Below are positions 10,786 to 21,488 of a DNA stretch of 64,000 nt, piece after piece. Within the stretch, counting starts at the first letter, position 1. The number at the start of each line of letters is the position of its first letter. The stretch is from Xiphydria camelus. Lineage: Eukaryota > Arthropoda > Insecta > Hymenoptera > Xiphydriidae. Both the position numbers and the translations under genes were made by a program. The notes beneath the pieces are model-generated. The model was not told where the DNA came from. It made no database searches and was given only the letters and a program-made list of their open reading frames with translations. The stretch covers positions 15,618,402 to 15,682,401 of the forward strand of contig OY783197.1 in NCBI GenBank assembly GCA_963678675.1, given 5' to 3'.

Positions 10786-11677
10786 TCCCTCAGTTCACAG
10801 CAGCTCCACTTGTTCACGTAAGAATTGATTTTACGGCGGCTCACTTTTGTAGTCCCCACTTCAAAGTTCGGACGCCGAGTGACCCTTCTTGTTTTTAGTT
10901 TTATGTTCGGTGACGCACCTTAGGTCGGCCTGCGAACAGTGGCGGTGCCGTCACGTTTTAGAGAGCAAGTTGTTTAACGTTCTTTTACATGGAATAAAGT
11001 TTTTTGTTGATAACTTGTATATTTCTCGACTTGTAAGATGTGGGACTGGGTGTTTTTGTAAAAGTACCAAAAAATCATTTTTTAGCGATCTCTAGCGCCG
11101 TTACCGCTTGTCAGAAAATCAAAGATGATCAGTGCATTTTATAGGAAATTTTATTTACTTAAATTTTGTATGGAATGCTCATCTTCAAAAAACGTACAGT
11201 TTTTGAGAAATAAGCAAAAAACTGAAAAAAGTGCTGAAAAATTCAGATTTGTTGCGTTTTGGCTATGAAGCCGACCTCCTACAAGGCAGCAAACTATAAA
11301 CTCGGATTCAGCAGCCCCAAAAACATATAAGAACGTCGAGAAAAAAACTTCGGCAATTTTGTTACGAAATCGGAGTTTTAAACACGCATTGACTGGACTA
11401 TACTTGTCAAACACTTCCGTGCTATATACTGTATTTGTAAAACTCGCCCTAATTCATACGAAACATCTAGTACGTCTGCGTCGGACTAGGAGTTTCGGGA
11501 GAATCCGCAAACTTTTCTGACTGTCAGCAAACTCGGTTGACTCGTGCTGGAACAGCGACGCACTGGGACGAGTATACACGGTGCATCCAAAAAATGCTGA
11601 GTGCTTTTATCTCCGAATGCTTCTACATAAAATTCGTGGACCAACAAGTTTCACAGATTTAAAAAAAGTTGATGGAT

Positions 11678-11984
11678 ATTGGGGACGCTAGAAATGAATG
11701 CGGTACCTGGCGGCAAAGCGTGTACTAAAAAACATGGCCGATATTGGCGTTTTGGATTGGTTCGTACTTGAAAAGTGTTAATTTGCTCCAAAAGTTTTTC
11801 AAAAATAAGCATTTTTAGAACGAGATATAGACATTTATTTTCACAAACAATGAAAGGAATTCATTCGGATCAACTGTATACTACTGGTCGCTGGAATTTG
11901 AAATACGCGGCGTGCTGTACGCCTAATATCCGCCATGTTTCCGCAACGCCGCGAGCGCCGCCATCGGTAAATAGCGGTCCCAAT
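11678..11984. mobile_element. 307-bp MITE (ATTGGGRACGCT ends)
   Basis: It starts ATTGGGGACGCT and ends GCGGTCCCAAT. A longer, inverted relative lies at 43136-43527, sharing TGCCGCCAGGTACCGCATTC, TGGCCGATATTGGCG, TTTTTCAAAAATAAGCAT and CTCGTTCTAAAA-type blocks. It abuts the Helitron helicase remnant that begins around 11985. Confidence 0.7.
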
Positions 11985-13754
11985 ATATGTGAAAATGATT
12001 ATCATTGGGAGTTGGCACTTCGAGAAGCTGCACTGACCGCAACAGCAGAACAAGTGAGAGATCTATTTGCAATAATACTGACAACATGTAATCCATCGAA
12101 TCCCAATCTATTATGGGAAAAATTCAAAAAAATCATGAGCGAAGATGTATTACATCAAATGCGTCAAGTTAATCCAAAATTAAATATTGAGTTCACTGAA
12201 GAATTATTCAATCAAGCACTTATTCGCTTGGAAGACAAATGTTTAATAATGAGCAATCAAACTTTAGTTGAACTCGAAATACAAGCTCCACGAAGGGATA
12301 AGACCGATGCATTCAATTCCGAAGTATTGAAAAAGAAATGTTATGATGTTCATGAATTATTGCAATACATCACACAAAATAAACCACTATTGATAGAAAG
12401 CCAAAAGCAAGCTTATGATTTCATCATGGATCATGTGAGCAGAAGTATTGGTGGAGTAATCTATTTGGATGCACCAGGAGGTATTGGAAAGACATTTTTA
12501 ATAAGTTTGATCTTAGCTGAAATACGTGAAAAAAAAGAGATTGCACTTGCATTGGTATCATCTGGAATTGCGGCAACATTAATGTAAGGAGGGCGAACTG
12601 CTCGTGCTGCTTTGAAACTGCCACTGTGTGTAGCTAAACAAGAATTTCCAGTTTGCAATGTATCAAGAGCATCGAGAAAAGGACAACTTTTGAAACAGTG
12701 CAAAGTAATCATTTGGGACGAATGTACAATGGCGCATAAGAAGTCATTCGAGGCATTGGATAGAACTACAAGATCTTCGAGGTAATACAAAATTGATGGG
12801 AGGTGCATTAGTTATACTCTCAGACGACTTTCGACAAACGCTTCCAGTTATTCCAAAATCAACGATAGCAGATGAAATCAATGCGTGTCTAAAGCAATCG
12901 TTTCTCTGGCCTAAAGTGAAGAAAGTACAATTAAGAACGAATATGAGAGTTCGACTTTCTAATGACGAAGAAGCGAAACATTTTGCTGAAAAATTATTAC
13001 AAATTGGTGAAGGCAACCATCTAATATTGATTCTATTATTGGCCAAATTGAGCTTACGAATGATTTATGTAATGTCGTCAACAGTCCAGATGAATTAATA
13101 GATAAAGTTTATTCGAACATTGTTCAAAATTACACAAATTCAAATTGGTTATTTGAAAGAGCCATTTTAGCTGTTAGAAATGATATAGTTCATGATATTA
13201 ATATTAAAATTCAAAACAAGATTCCTGGCGAGGAACGAATATACAAATCAATCGATTCAATGATTGATGAAAATGAAAGTGTTGATTTCCCAACAGAATT
13301 TTTGAATTCGTTGAATGTGCCAGGGATGCCTTTGCACTGTTTGAAATTAAAAAAAGGATCACCAATTATTTTGTTAAGGAATTTAGATTCATCAAGATTA
13401 TGTAATGGAACAAGAATGACCGTGAAGTAGTTATCAAACAATATAATTGAAGCACAAATAATGTCGGGAAAATGTAAAGGAGAAACAGTATTTATTCCGA
13501 GGATACCCCTTACATCCACTGAACTGCCGTTTCAATTCAAAAGAATTCAATTTCCAATAGCGTTAGCATTCAGTATTACTATAAACAAAGCGCAAGGACA
13601 AACATTAAGATATTGCGGTATTAATTTAAAAGAATCTTGCTTTTCTCACGGACAGCTATACGTAGCTTGCTCTAGAGTAGGAAATCCAAAGAATTTATAT
13701 ATATATTCACCAAATAATAAGATGACAAATGTAGTCTATAAACAAGTATTGTAA
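11985..13754 (+). pseudogene. Helitron PIF1-like helicase, C-terminal part
   Basis: Motifs appear in order: Walker A DAPGGIGKTFLI (about 12469-12504), GIAATLM then a stop at 12585 and GGRTARAALKLP, Walker B VIIWDECTMAHK (about 12706), LVILSDDFRQTLPVIPKS (about 12813), then after a frameshift FPIALAFSITINKAQGQTL (about 13551) and HGQLYVACSRVGNP (about 13650), ending with a stop at 13752. This is the RepHel helicase used for strand displacement in rolling-circle transposition. At least one premature stop, another at about 13428 (TAG), and frameshifts near 12765 and 13010 disable it. The N-terminal HUH nuclease is absent. Confidence 0.9.
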
Positions 13755-14303
13755 TGGAATATACCTCAATTAAGTTTGAAATAAAGTGAAAGTGCAATTA
13801 AGGATATTCTGGATAGTAAGAGGTGTGCATGTGTTAGTGGGGCTCACATCGGCATAAAAACTCGTCGTAATTGCATTTCTCATAACCAAAAAATACTGCA
13901 AAAATAGTAGCCTTTTAAAGCGTTAGGGCAAAATGTGAAAAAAGTAATGCGAAGTGATTATTGCTAATTATAATAAGCAATGTTTAATGTTAAATATTTG
14001 TCGGCCGATCCGTGTACATGTGAAAAATGAACTGCAAGACAAAAAATATGGAAGAATTTAAAAATTGAAAGAAATGCGTAAAATATTGTGTTTCCATTCC
14101 ATTGAAAGCTAGAAAGTAAGTATAAATGATAAATTATTGATTTATGCAATAATTCTTTAATTAATGACCAAAAGCAAATAAATATAAAAAAGAGTGAAAT
14201 GTGACAACACTGTTCGATTGCAGAGGTTGGTAGTTTGATTTACACACACTTTCTTACTCTCAGCTGTGTGGACAACTGTGTCGGAGCAGTGAGAGCGTCA
14301 AAA

Positions 14304-17010
14304 ATGTATCGATGGAATGGAAAAATTCGAAGTGAAAAACAGTACAAAAAAAGATGTGCACAACAGCTTGCAGGAATTATGCGTCGAAAAATTTCACCAG
14401 TAGAATATGAAAACGAAAATGACACGACAAATCTTACGTCAAGTGGCGAACAATCTCAACCGACAGAAGAGCTTATGGACGGTCCACGTAGTTATGAAAA
14501 CGAAAATAACACGACAAACCTTACGTCAAGTGTCGAACAATCTCAACCGACAAAAGAGGTTATGGACGGTTGACGAATTGTCCTCTGGAAACATTTGGGC
14601 CGCCAGCTTTGGTGTACACTGTGCAAAGAAGTATTATCAGTGAAATTTGTGGAGAAAGAGAAACGACAAGGTTTGGGATCAGTGCTGAGCATTAGGTGTC
14701 ACAATTGTTTTCTATAGGGCGATTGGGTAACTGCACAAAACAGATAGAGTGCCATCTGTGGCACGCACCAAGCATTAAGCAGATGCCCGTGGTATAAGCG
14801 CTGTTTACACATTATTTTGGATAATAATTGAAGTGTTTTACCTATGAGATTTAATCAACATGGCCTCAATTATAATAGAATGTGGATTTCAAAGCATTCA
14901 AATAAATTCTTTCCTTGGAAAATCGTTATCAAGAGGTAAATACAAGCAGCGCCACCAAGCTGGGTTTCTTGGCGAAACTTGGATGTACATTCTCTATATG
15001 TACACGTGTAACACAAACAAAAGCTACGTTTGTGGAAGTACGCTAGAGCCCTATTGCAATCTGTTACAACAGATTCAACACATAAAGGAGCAGGGCATGG
15101 ACCTCTTCGCTTTGATGTCAATTCCAAATGTGCTATTGGTAACCATTGTAGTTTTTTTCCATCTCCTTTTGTATTATTTTTCCAACTTTTTGTATTATTT
15201 ATTGTATTTAATGAATATTTTTTCTACGGGAACTCTCCATGGAGGAATTGGCTGCTTCGATCTTCAAAATATATTTGCATGCATCAACGTACCCTTTTTT
15301 GATTTTAAAACGTATAAAAAGTACGAAGAAGAAGTTGGTGAAAAAGCAGAGGAAGTTGCCAAAGACAGTTGTAACAGCGCGACCGAATTAGAGAGACAAA
15401 TGACACTGCAACACGCGGCAGAAGTGGAAAAATTATTGTAATTCACGATCTCGTGATTCCCGTTTGGAATTTTCTCCTCATATCCATAAATAAATAAGGA
15501 GAAAATGTTAAAAATTCCAGAGCAACAGTAATGCGGTGCTCGATGTATTTAACTTGAATAGGAATAATGAACTTATTTTTAGTAAAAAATTCAAGTTAAA
15601 CTAAATTGTATAAAAATAATGCCAAATCAACACAATTTAATCCCAATTTATTTGCACTTTGAAAGATAAAGTATTTTCAACTTTTTTTAGGCAATGGAAT
15701 TTTTATTTACAATTTTTTCATATTTATTGTACCATATTGTACTTTTCAATCAATATTTTTTATTAAAAACCAAGAAAATAAGAAAAAAACGTTCTTTTTA
15801 TCAAATAATGTTATTTACCATTCATATAGGCCTGAAGAGTATTAAACAGGGTTTATTCTTCCATAACGAGAAGAAGATTCAGCAGAACCGAATGCTGAAA
15901 AGCAGCAAGACGATGCTGACTGCGACAGAGAAGTATTGGATGAATTAGTTCGCTTAATGATATCCTATGATATGAGATGGAGTACAAGAGGCTCGGGTCG
16001 GAGTTATGATAGTTTAGATATAGGTTTGGAGCAATTATAGGTCACCAAACAGGTCTTGTGTTAGATTATGGCACTTGTAATCGAAAATGCAGTAAATGTG
16101 ACAGCGCGAAAAATCACCCAGACCACAAATGTCGTTTGAATTTCTACGGTTCGGCCAAAGCCATGGAACCTCATGTTGGCAAGAAATTAATTCTTGATAG
16201 TGATATACTTAAGGCCAATAATGTCGAGGTTGGAGTTGTTATAGGCGATGACGACAGCTCAACGACTGCTGCTTGTAGAGCTTTTGCAGATCATCCAATA
16301 TTGAAGCAATCAGATAAAAATCATGCTTCTGGTGGCATCAAGAAAAAGTTGTATGAGTTGCAGAAGAAACGTAAAGAATTAACTTCAGTAACATTTCATA
16401 TCTCATAAATACATGTTTTGCCTATGCTGTTTCTCAAAATATAGGAAATAGCAAAGGTATGAGTGCTGCTATTCGCAACATTCCACACCACGCGTGCAAT
16501 AATCACACAAATTGTAGTGATTGGTGTGGTTACAATAGAGACAAGGAAAATTATGATCATCGTAGTGTACCAGGAGGCTTCAAAGATCCAGATTTATACA
16601 AAGATTTACAAAAATTATTTAATGATGTTGCCCATAACGCTGACAAATTTGTAAGCGGAGGTTCCAGCAATCAAAATGAAAGTCTGCATGCTACAATCGC
16701 GAGTAAAGCAAGTAAATCCCGATGTTACAGCAAAACAGCTTCAGCTGATTATCGGAGTGCAATAAGCGTAGCTCAGAAAAATCTCGGTAAGATCTACACT
16801 CAATAAATAGCTGAAAAAATTCAGTTGTTTCCTGGAAAACATCATTCTCTTCATATCTCTAGAACTGACAGACGCAATATTCTGAGAAAAAAGCGCATGA
16901 ATACTCCTCAGTTTAAGATGAATCGTCTAGAAAAAAAGAAAATACGAAGTGCTCTACGATATCGAAAAGAAAATTCTGAAGGTATAACTTACCAAAGCAA
17001 CCATGGATTA
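14304..17010 (+). pseudogene. Kolobok/Mutator-like transposase
   Basis: It starts MYRWNGKIRSEKQYKKR. The next part contains a duplicated 29-residue unit (YENEN-TTNLTSS-EQSQPT). Then a GRIVPLETFG segment (14570 on), LHGGIGCFDLQNI and VPFFDFKTYKKYEEEVGEK (15235-15345), YDMRWSTRGSGRSYDSLD (about 15967), TCNRKCSKCDS and HPDHKCRLNFYGSAKAMEP (16073-16170), VGVVIGDDDSSTTAACRA (16228 on), CFAYAVSQNIGNSKG, HTNCSDWCGYNRD, LPGG-like VPGGFKD, and SSNQNESLHATIASKASKSR (16660 on). Cys/His pairs suggest a zinc-binding catalytic core. Breaks include stops at 14571 and 16804 and a frameshift near 16400. The order matches Mutator-like transposase proteins of animal TEs; the TTAA site argues for Kolobok. Confidence 0.8.
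14404..14570 (+). repeat. Duplicated 87-bp coding unit in transposase N-terminus
   Basis: TATGAAAACGAAAATGACAC starts unit 1 and TATGAAAACGAAAATAACAC starts unit 2, in frame, each ending in GGACGGT. Six or so mismatches separate them. Confidence 0.85.
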
Positions 17011-17598
17011 CACAGGTTTACAAAAAAAAAGTCCGGACTATTTGACCGGACCATGGTACTCCGAGGTATTTTTGCGTCCTGAATCCGATCCCGAGGTCAT
17101 CTGAGCCACATCACGTCAGAAAAACGAGATTTCGAAATAAATAAATAAGGAAATGGGACTGCCCTGAGCAGCACCCAGAGCATGACTCCAAGGTTCTAAG
17201 GCCATTAGGGTCAGTGCTGGGTCCACTGTCAATGTGTCACAGTGAACGGATCGCCAGAATTGGATGCCTTGACAGGGAGATCGTAATCCGCGAGACACAA
17301 CGATCATGGCAACATTTTATCCACTGGGGTGGTTCTGTGATAGTCCCGGTCGAGATTTAGGACTCCATTCCAATGTTTGGAAGGTATTCAAGACCTAAAC
17401 AGCTACCCTCCAACTCAACAGGTCGCTTGAGAAATTGTCCCGGGTCCAGTTCCAAAAAATGGTCATTTTAACCTCTAAATGACCTTGAAATCTCGTTTTC
17501 CTGACGTGATGGGGCGGGATCGGATTCAGGACGCAAAAATACCTCGGAATACCATGGTCCGGTCAAATAGTCCGGACTTTTTTTTTTGTAAACCTGTG
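17011..17598. mobile_element. 588-bp PIF/Harbinger-type MITE with TTA duplication
   Basis: The ends read CACAGGTTTACAAAAAAAAA then GTCCGGACTATTTGACCGG on both strands, with arms of about 110 bp reaching CCTGAATCCGATCC. TTA is duplicated at 17008-17010 and 17599-17601. Removing the insert rejoins the upstream frame (YQSNHGL) to the downstream frame (FTQSAVPN) without a shift. Non-coding. Confidence 0.9.
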
Positions 17599-17601
17599 TT
17601 A

Positions 17602-18519
17602 TTTACCCAATCAGCAGTGCCAAACAATGAAGATATCGAAAGTGATAACGAAGGGGAAATACCGGTAATCCTTTTTGATCTCGAAACCTCCTGTTTGAGA
17701 CGAGACTGTGATATTCTTCAATTGTCTGCAAAATGCGGCAACAAAAATTTCAACGTTTACATTAATCCTGCGAAAAAAGTTTCACCAGGAGCCACTGAAG
17801 CAAATGGTTTAATTAATCATCATGGGGATCTTTTATATCACGGAGTTAAAGTACCATCGATTCCCCTGAAAATTGCATTAAAAAACTTTTTGCAATGGCT
17901 TGTGGAATTTCAGAAAAAATGCATTCTAGTAGCTCATAATTTGCCATTTGATGGCCCCAAATTATTTGATGCAATGAAAAACAACAACTTGCTGGAGAGA
18001 TATAAAAATGTAATCCAGGGATTTTCGGAAACGTTACCTATAATTAAAGAAAAGATGGCAAATTCTAACATTGAAAATTGTAAATTAACTACAGTAGCAA
18101 AATTTCTGAATGTGGATGTGGCTGGAGCTCACAACGCTGTTTATGATTGTAAAATTTTGAACAAAATTTTACGTAAATTGGATATTACGAATGAAATTCT
18201 GATCGACAACTCTAAAGCCTTCGATGTAAGAGCAGACCATTGGAATCAAACCAATGAAAAAAAAAGTGCACAAGCTTCTACTTCAAGACAACAACGAAGC
18301 TCCAACCTAGGAAGTCTTGAAAAAGTTCTTGGTACAACTATTTACAAAAGAATGGTGAAGAATTCCATTACCATTGATTCTCTAAAAAGTCTGTACTTAC
18401 TCATCAAATGGAGAACTTGGAATTTGGGAATTTTTTCAACAAACAAAAGAAAAAATAAGACTGTCAACTTCCAAAGGCGAACTATTGAAAAAGTCATTAA
18501 TTTACTTAGCAAAGAGTAA
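17602..18519 (+). pseudogene. DEDDh 3'-5' exonuclease module at the C-terminus of the transposase
   Basis: The frame shows all exonuclease motifs: Exo I VILFDLETS (D and E, 17662-17688), Exo II LVAHNLPFDGPKLFDAM (D within NLPFD, about 17926-17976) and Exo III AGAHNAVYDCKIL (H-x4-D, about 18124-18162), plus a basic tail ending NLLSKE. This is the DnaQ/RNase T fold that removes nucleotides from 3' ends with two metal ions. It has no internal stop in 306 codons, although the transposase upstream is broken. Similar exonuclease domains are known next to Mutator-like transposases and in the PML protein lineage. A role in processing transposon ends is inference. Confidence 0.8.
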
Positions 18520-19981
18520 TACTTGTAACGATGTATTTATTAAGTTCATAGAAATTAAATCTGTTGAATAATTATCCTTAGGTGAAAAAAACCAACATCG
18601 TGATATATGTTTTTCATGGATGTATTCTATTTATTGTTTTGTTTGTAAAAAATTTAGAAGTGTGCACCCATATGAGGTGAAATGTGTAGGTTGTAAGACA
18701 AAAAAATCAAATTAACAATTAAAGTTCGAACAGACTAATTCATTCTGTGTTAAAAAGTTTAACTGCATAATTTGAAATTGTTAGTTAATTATGCAATGTT
18801 TCAAACTTTTGAGGATTAATATTAGTTTTATATTGTTGTGATATTATAAAAATAAATACGATTTCTTTCATTGATTTTCATCATGATTTAAAAAAATTAT
18901 TAAATATCCTGTCATATCTTTCCTTGATCTAATTTAAAAAGTAATTACATATTACTACAGTTTTTACTCACTTTCTAATTATCAGTATTTATAGAATAAA
19001 GGAAAAAAATTATATGCAATTTTATTGCAAATTTTCACGGAGCCGTATCATGTATTCGAAAAGCTAAAATTGAAATAAAAAGGCGGGCTGCGGTGTTGCC
19101 GCACTTAGGTGATGCGCGCGCTTGTAGCCTAAATAAAGTTCATAATTCCGTACTTTTTATTTTTGTTAATTAAAACTATGTAGTAACTTGATAAACAAAA
19201 AATTACAATAATTTTGAAATAATTTGTATAACATTCGGGAAAAATTCGGACACGGTAGTAGCTTTTTTTGTATTTTATATTGATTTTTTCTGCGTAACGC
19301 CATAAGAACACATGTTAAATTGAAAAATTTCAAAAAATTATAACAATCTATTTAGTGGATCTATTTTAAACTGCAAAAATTCTAAATAAAATTAATGAAC
19401 AACATGCTAAATTTTCATTAATATGGTAGCTTATTGCCTAACTATCCAGAACATCCTTAAATAAAGAAGGGAGCCAAAGAATTTATGTACAGGGTGTCCC
19501 ATTGGAAACAATCCATCTAAATATCTCCTGAGGAGGGCAAGTGATAGGAAATGTTTAGAGGCATAAATTGTAGGGTTTCGAGAGGGGGACATTTGACGCA
19601 TGCATTTTTTTTGAGCTTTCAAGGCCATGCCTGCAAGCTGCAAGAACAAGCTTTTTTTCAAATGGCAATCGCATTTTTCAACCCAATGAAACTTGTCCGC
19701 CTTGATGAGTTGTTTTCAAATACCTCATCATTCATGTTAATTCCTTCGGTTTTACTCGAAAAATGCGACGAAAATGAGTTCTGGTATCAAACTGAAGATT
19801 CACATACCCTTGATGCGTGTTGGCGTGGATGATTGTTCCGCTAATCCATTCACCAACCGTACTTATGGAATGTAAACAATAACAAAGAATCCCCCATTAC
19901 CTCGAGGATTCTGTTATTAGAGAGTTTCAATTTAACCAGAATCGAGTTAGTATCGCCTGTAATTTCATTGAACACATTACG

Positions 19982-21488
19982 ATGTACTCAGCGAGTGAAA
20001 TTGTGGATATTTTACTCGTATTAGGAGAGTGCCGAGGATTCTATCGAGCCGCTGCCCGGATATATCGAGAACGGTACCCTAATCGTCAACGTCATCCCAT
20101 ACATGCAGTAATTCGCAACATTGAACGAAATTGTAGGAGAGGACGAATTTATCGACGACGGCAACTACAACAACAAGGCATTAATCGTAATGATCCTCGA
20201 GCTGTTGCCATTCTCGCTATGATTCACATGAATCCGCACATCAGTTTGAGAGAAATCGAACGAGATTTAGGTGTACCATGGAGCACCGTCCAAAGAATCC
20301 TCCGATCTGGCCGCTACCATCCGTATCACATAACGTTGACTCAAGCATTGTCCCCGCAAGACCGACGGAATCGTGTCGACTTTTGTAATTGGGCCTTGCA
20401 AAGACTGAATGACGATCCGAATTTTTTCCAGTACGTTCTCTTCGGTGACGAGGTAACGTTCCAGAGTACTGGTTCATTGAATCGACACATTTGTCATTAT
20501 TGGTCAAGGGAAAATCCTCGCTGGAGTCAACACATTGATCATCAGCATCGTTGGAAAGTGAACGTGTAGTGCGGTATCGTCGATGAGCAAGTGACAGGTC
20601 CATACTTTTTTGATGGTAATGTCACCAGTCAGAATTACCTGGAATTCTTGCGTAATCAGTTACCAGCACTGATGGAGAACGTGAACTTGCAGACGAGACA
20701 GAGAATGTGGTTTCAACAGGATGGCGCTCCACCTCATTTCGCTCGAGCTGTGAGGAATCATCTGAATGGTGCCTTCCCGAATCGTTTGATTGGTCGGGGT
20801 CTTTACATTCCATGGCCTCCACGATCACCGGATCTTACACCACTTGATTACTACCTGGGGTGCTATTCTCGACGCGTGGGAAATGCTTTTCGTGGACGAA
20901 ATATTTTTCGTTAACGGATGTAAAATTTCATCGATCACTTTCGTTAACGATTCGAATATCCCTTCCAAGATAGGTCTCGTCAACGAAATTAATTTTCTCA
21001 CACGAAAAATGTGTTTACATCCCTTAGCGACGTCTTCTTTTTAGAATATCGTTTAATCACTTAGCAACGACCCGTCGCATCGGCCCACCACCTTGTCATG
21101 CAACTCACCGGCATACAAATACCAAACAACATTCGTTGACGAAAACAGCGAGAACGACGAATGACAATTTCGTCAACGAAAAAAGTAATTTCGTTAACGA
21201 AGAAGTTTCGTATGGGAAAAAATTCCGTGTACAAAATTTCTCAAACGAAATAATAATTCCGTTCACGAAATCGTTTCTCACGTGTCGAGAATTGCCCCCC
21301 TGTGGGGCTTCGTCAAAGACGTTGTTTACGTGAATTGGCCGACCACTCCGGTAGATTTACAGAGACGTATCAGGGAGACTATTGCAAGCATTACACCCCA
21401 AGAGTTCTTCGAAGGCTTGTTGGAAATTTTCGTCGCCGAATTGTGTTGTGCTTGCAAGTCAACGGTGGGAACATTGATCAACTCGTGA
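19982..21488 (+). pseudogene. Mariner DD41D transposase
   Basis: Starts MYSASEIVDILLVLGECRG (helix-turn-helix, residues 1-60), then HISLREIERDLGVPWSTVQRI (second HTH, about 93-115). Catalytic Asp residues are in QYVLFGDEVTF (about residue 152), WFQQDGAPPHFARA, and RSPDLTPLDYYL. I count 41 residues between the second and third Asp (to the D of PLDYY), hence DD41D. A TAG at 20567 replaces what is normally Trp in NVWCGIV. A 441-bp MITE splits YYL from WGFVKDVVYV at 20858-21298. After about 21405 the frame shifts. The enzyme cuts and pastes at TA. Confidence 0.9.
20858..21298. mobile_element. 441-bp MITE with 4-bp CCTG duplication
   Basis: The left end is GGGTGCTATTCTCGACGCGT and the right end on the other strand GGGGCAATTCTCGACACGT, flanked by CCTG at 20854-20857 and 21299-21302. 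The interior is rich in TTTCGTTAACGAA-type short palindromes. Excision restores Y-Y-L-W-G in the mariner transposase. The superfamily is unassigned. Confidence 0.75.

Larger units (their letters stand above)
8043..11398. mobile_element. TA-flanked element with about 300-bp inverted ends enclosing a gypsy fragment
   Basis: The left end starts GCCCAGTCAA and the right end reads GTCCAGTCAA on the opposite strand, with TA at 8041-8042 and 11399-11400. Arms of about 300 bp (8043-8348 and 11083-11398) match at most positions (for example TCTCGACG, TATATGTTTTTGGGG, GTTTGCTG, TTGTAGGAGGTCGG). TA target sites suggest a Tc1/mariner-type non-autonomous element. The middle is foreign: a decayed Ty3/gypsy fragment on the minus strand. 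No transposase of its own was found. Confidence 0.7.
13802..19456 (+). mobile_element. Kolobok-type DNA transposon (TTAA duplication), 5.65 kb
   Basis: The ends are GGATATTCTGGATAGTAAG (left) and GGATGTTCTGGATAGTTAG (right, opposite strand), flanked by TTAA at 13798-13801 and 19457-19460. The downstream second copy of the Helitron segment (about 22015-22030) shows the uninterrupted target GCAATTAAATAAAG, confirming the insertion and a 4-bp duplication. It encodes a Mutator-like/Kolobok transposase (14304-17010) continuing into a DEDDh exonuclease (17602-18519). A Harbinger MITE (17011-17598) is nested. The flanks 13802-14303 and 18520-19456 are AT-rich and non-coding. Confidence 0.85.

Noticed and set aside
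10599..10898. Plus-strand open frames over the gypsy Gag
   Set aside because: They are antisense to a frame with coiled coil and CCHC motif.
8349..11082. LTRs around the gypsy fragment
   Set aside because: No repeated block with TG...CA ends could be matched between 8349-8700 and 10790-11080.
19551..19832. Frames in the mariner ends (19551-19832 and 21459-21812)
   Set aside because: They are the same sequence read in opposite arms of the inverted ends, not genes.
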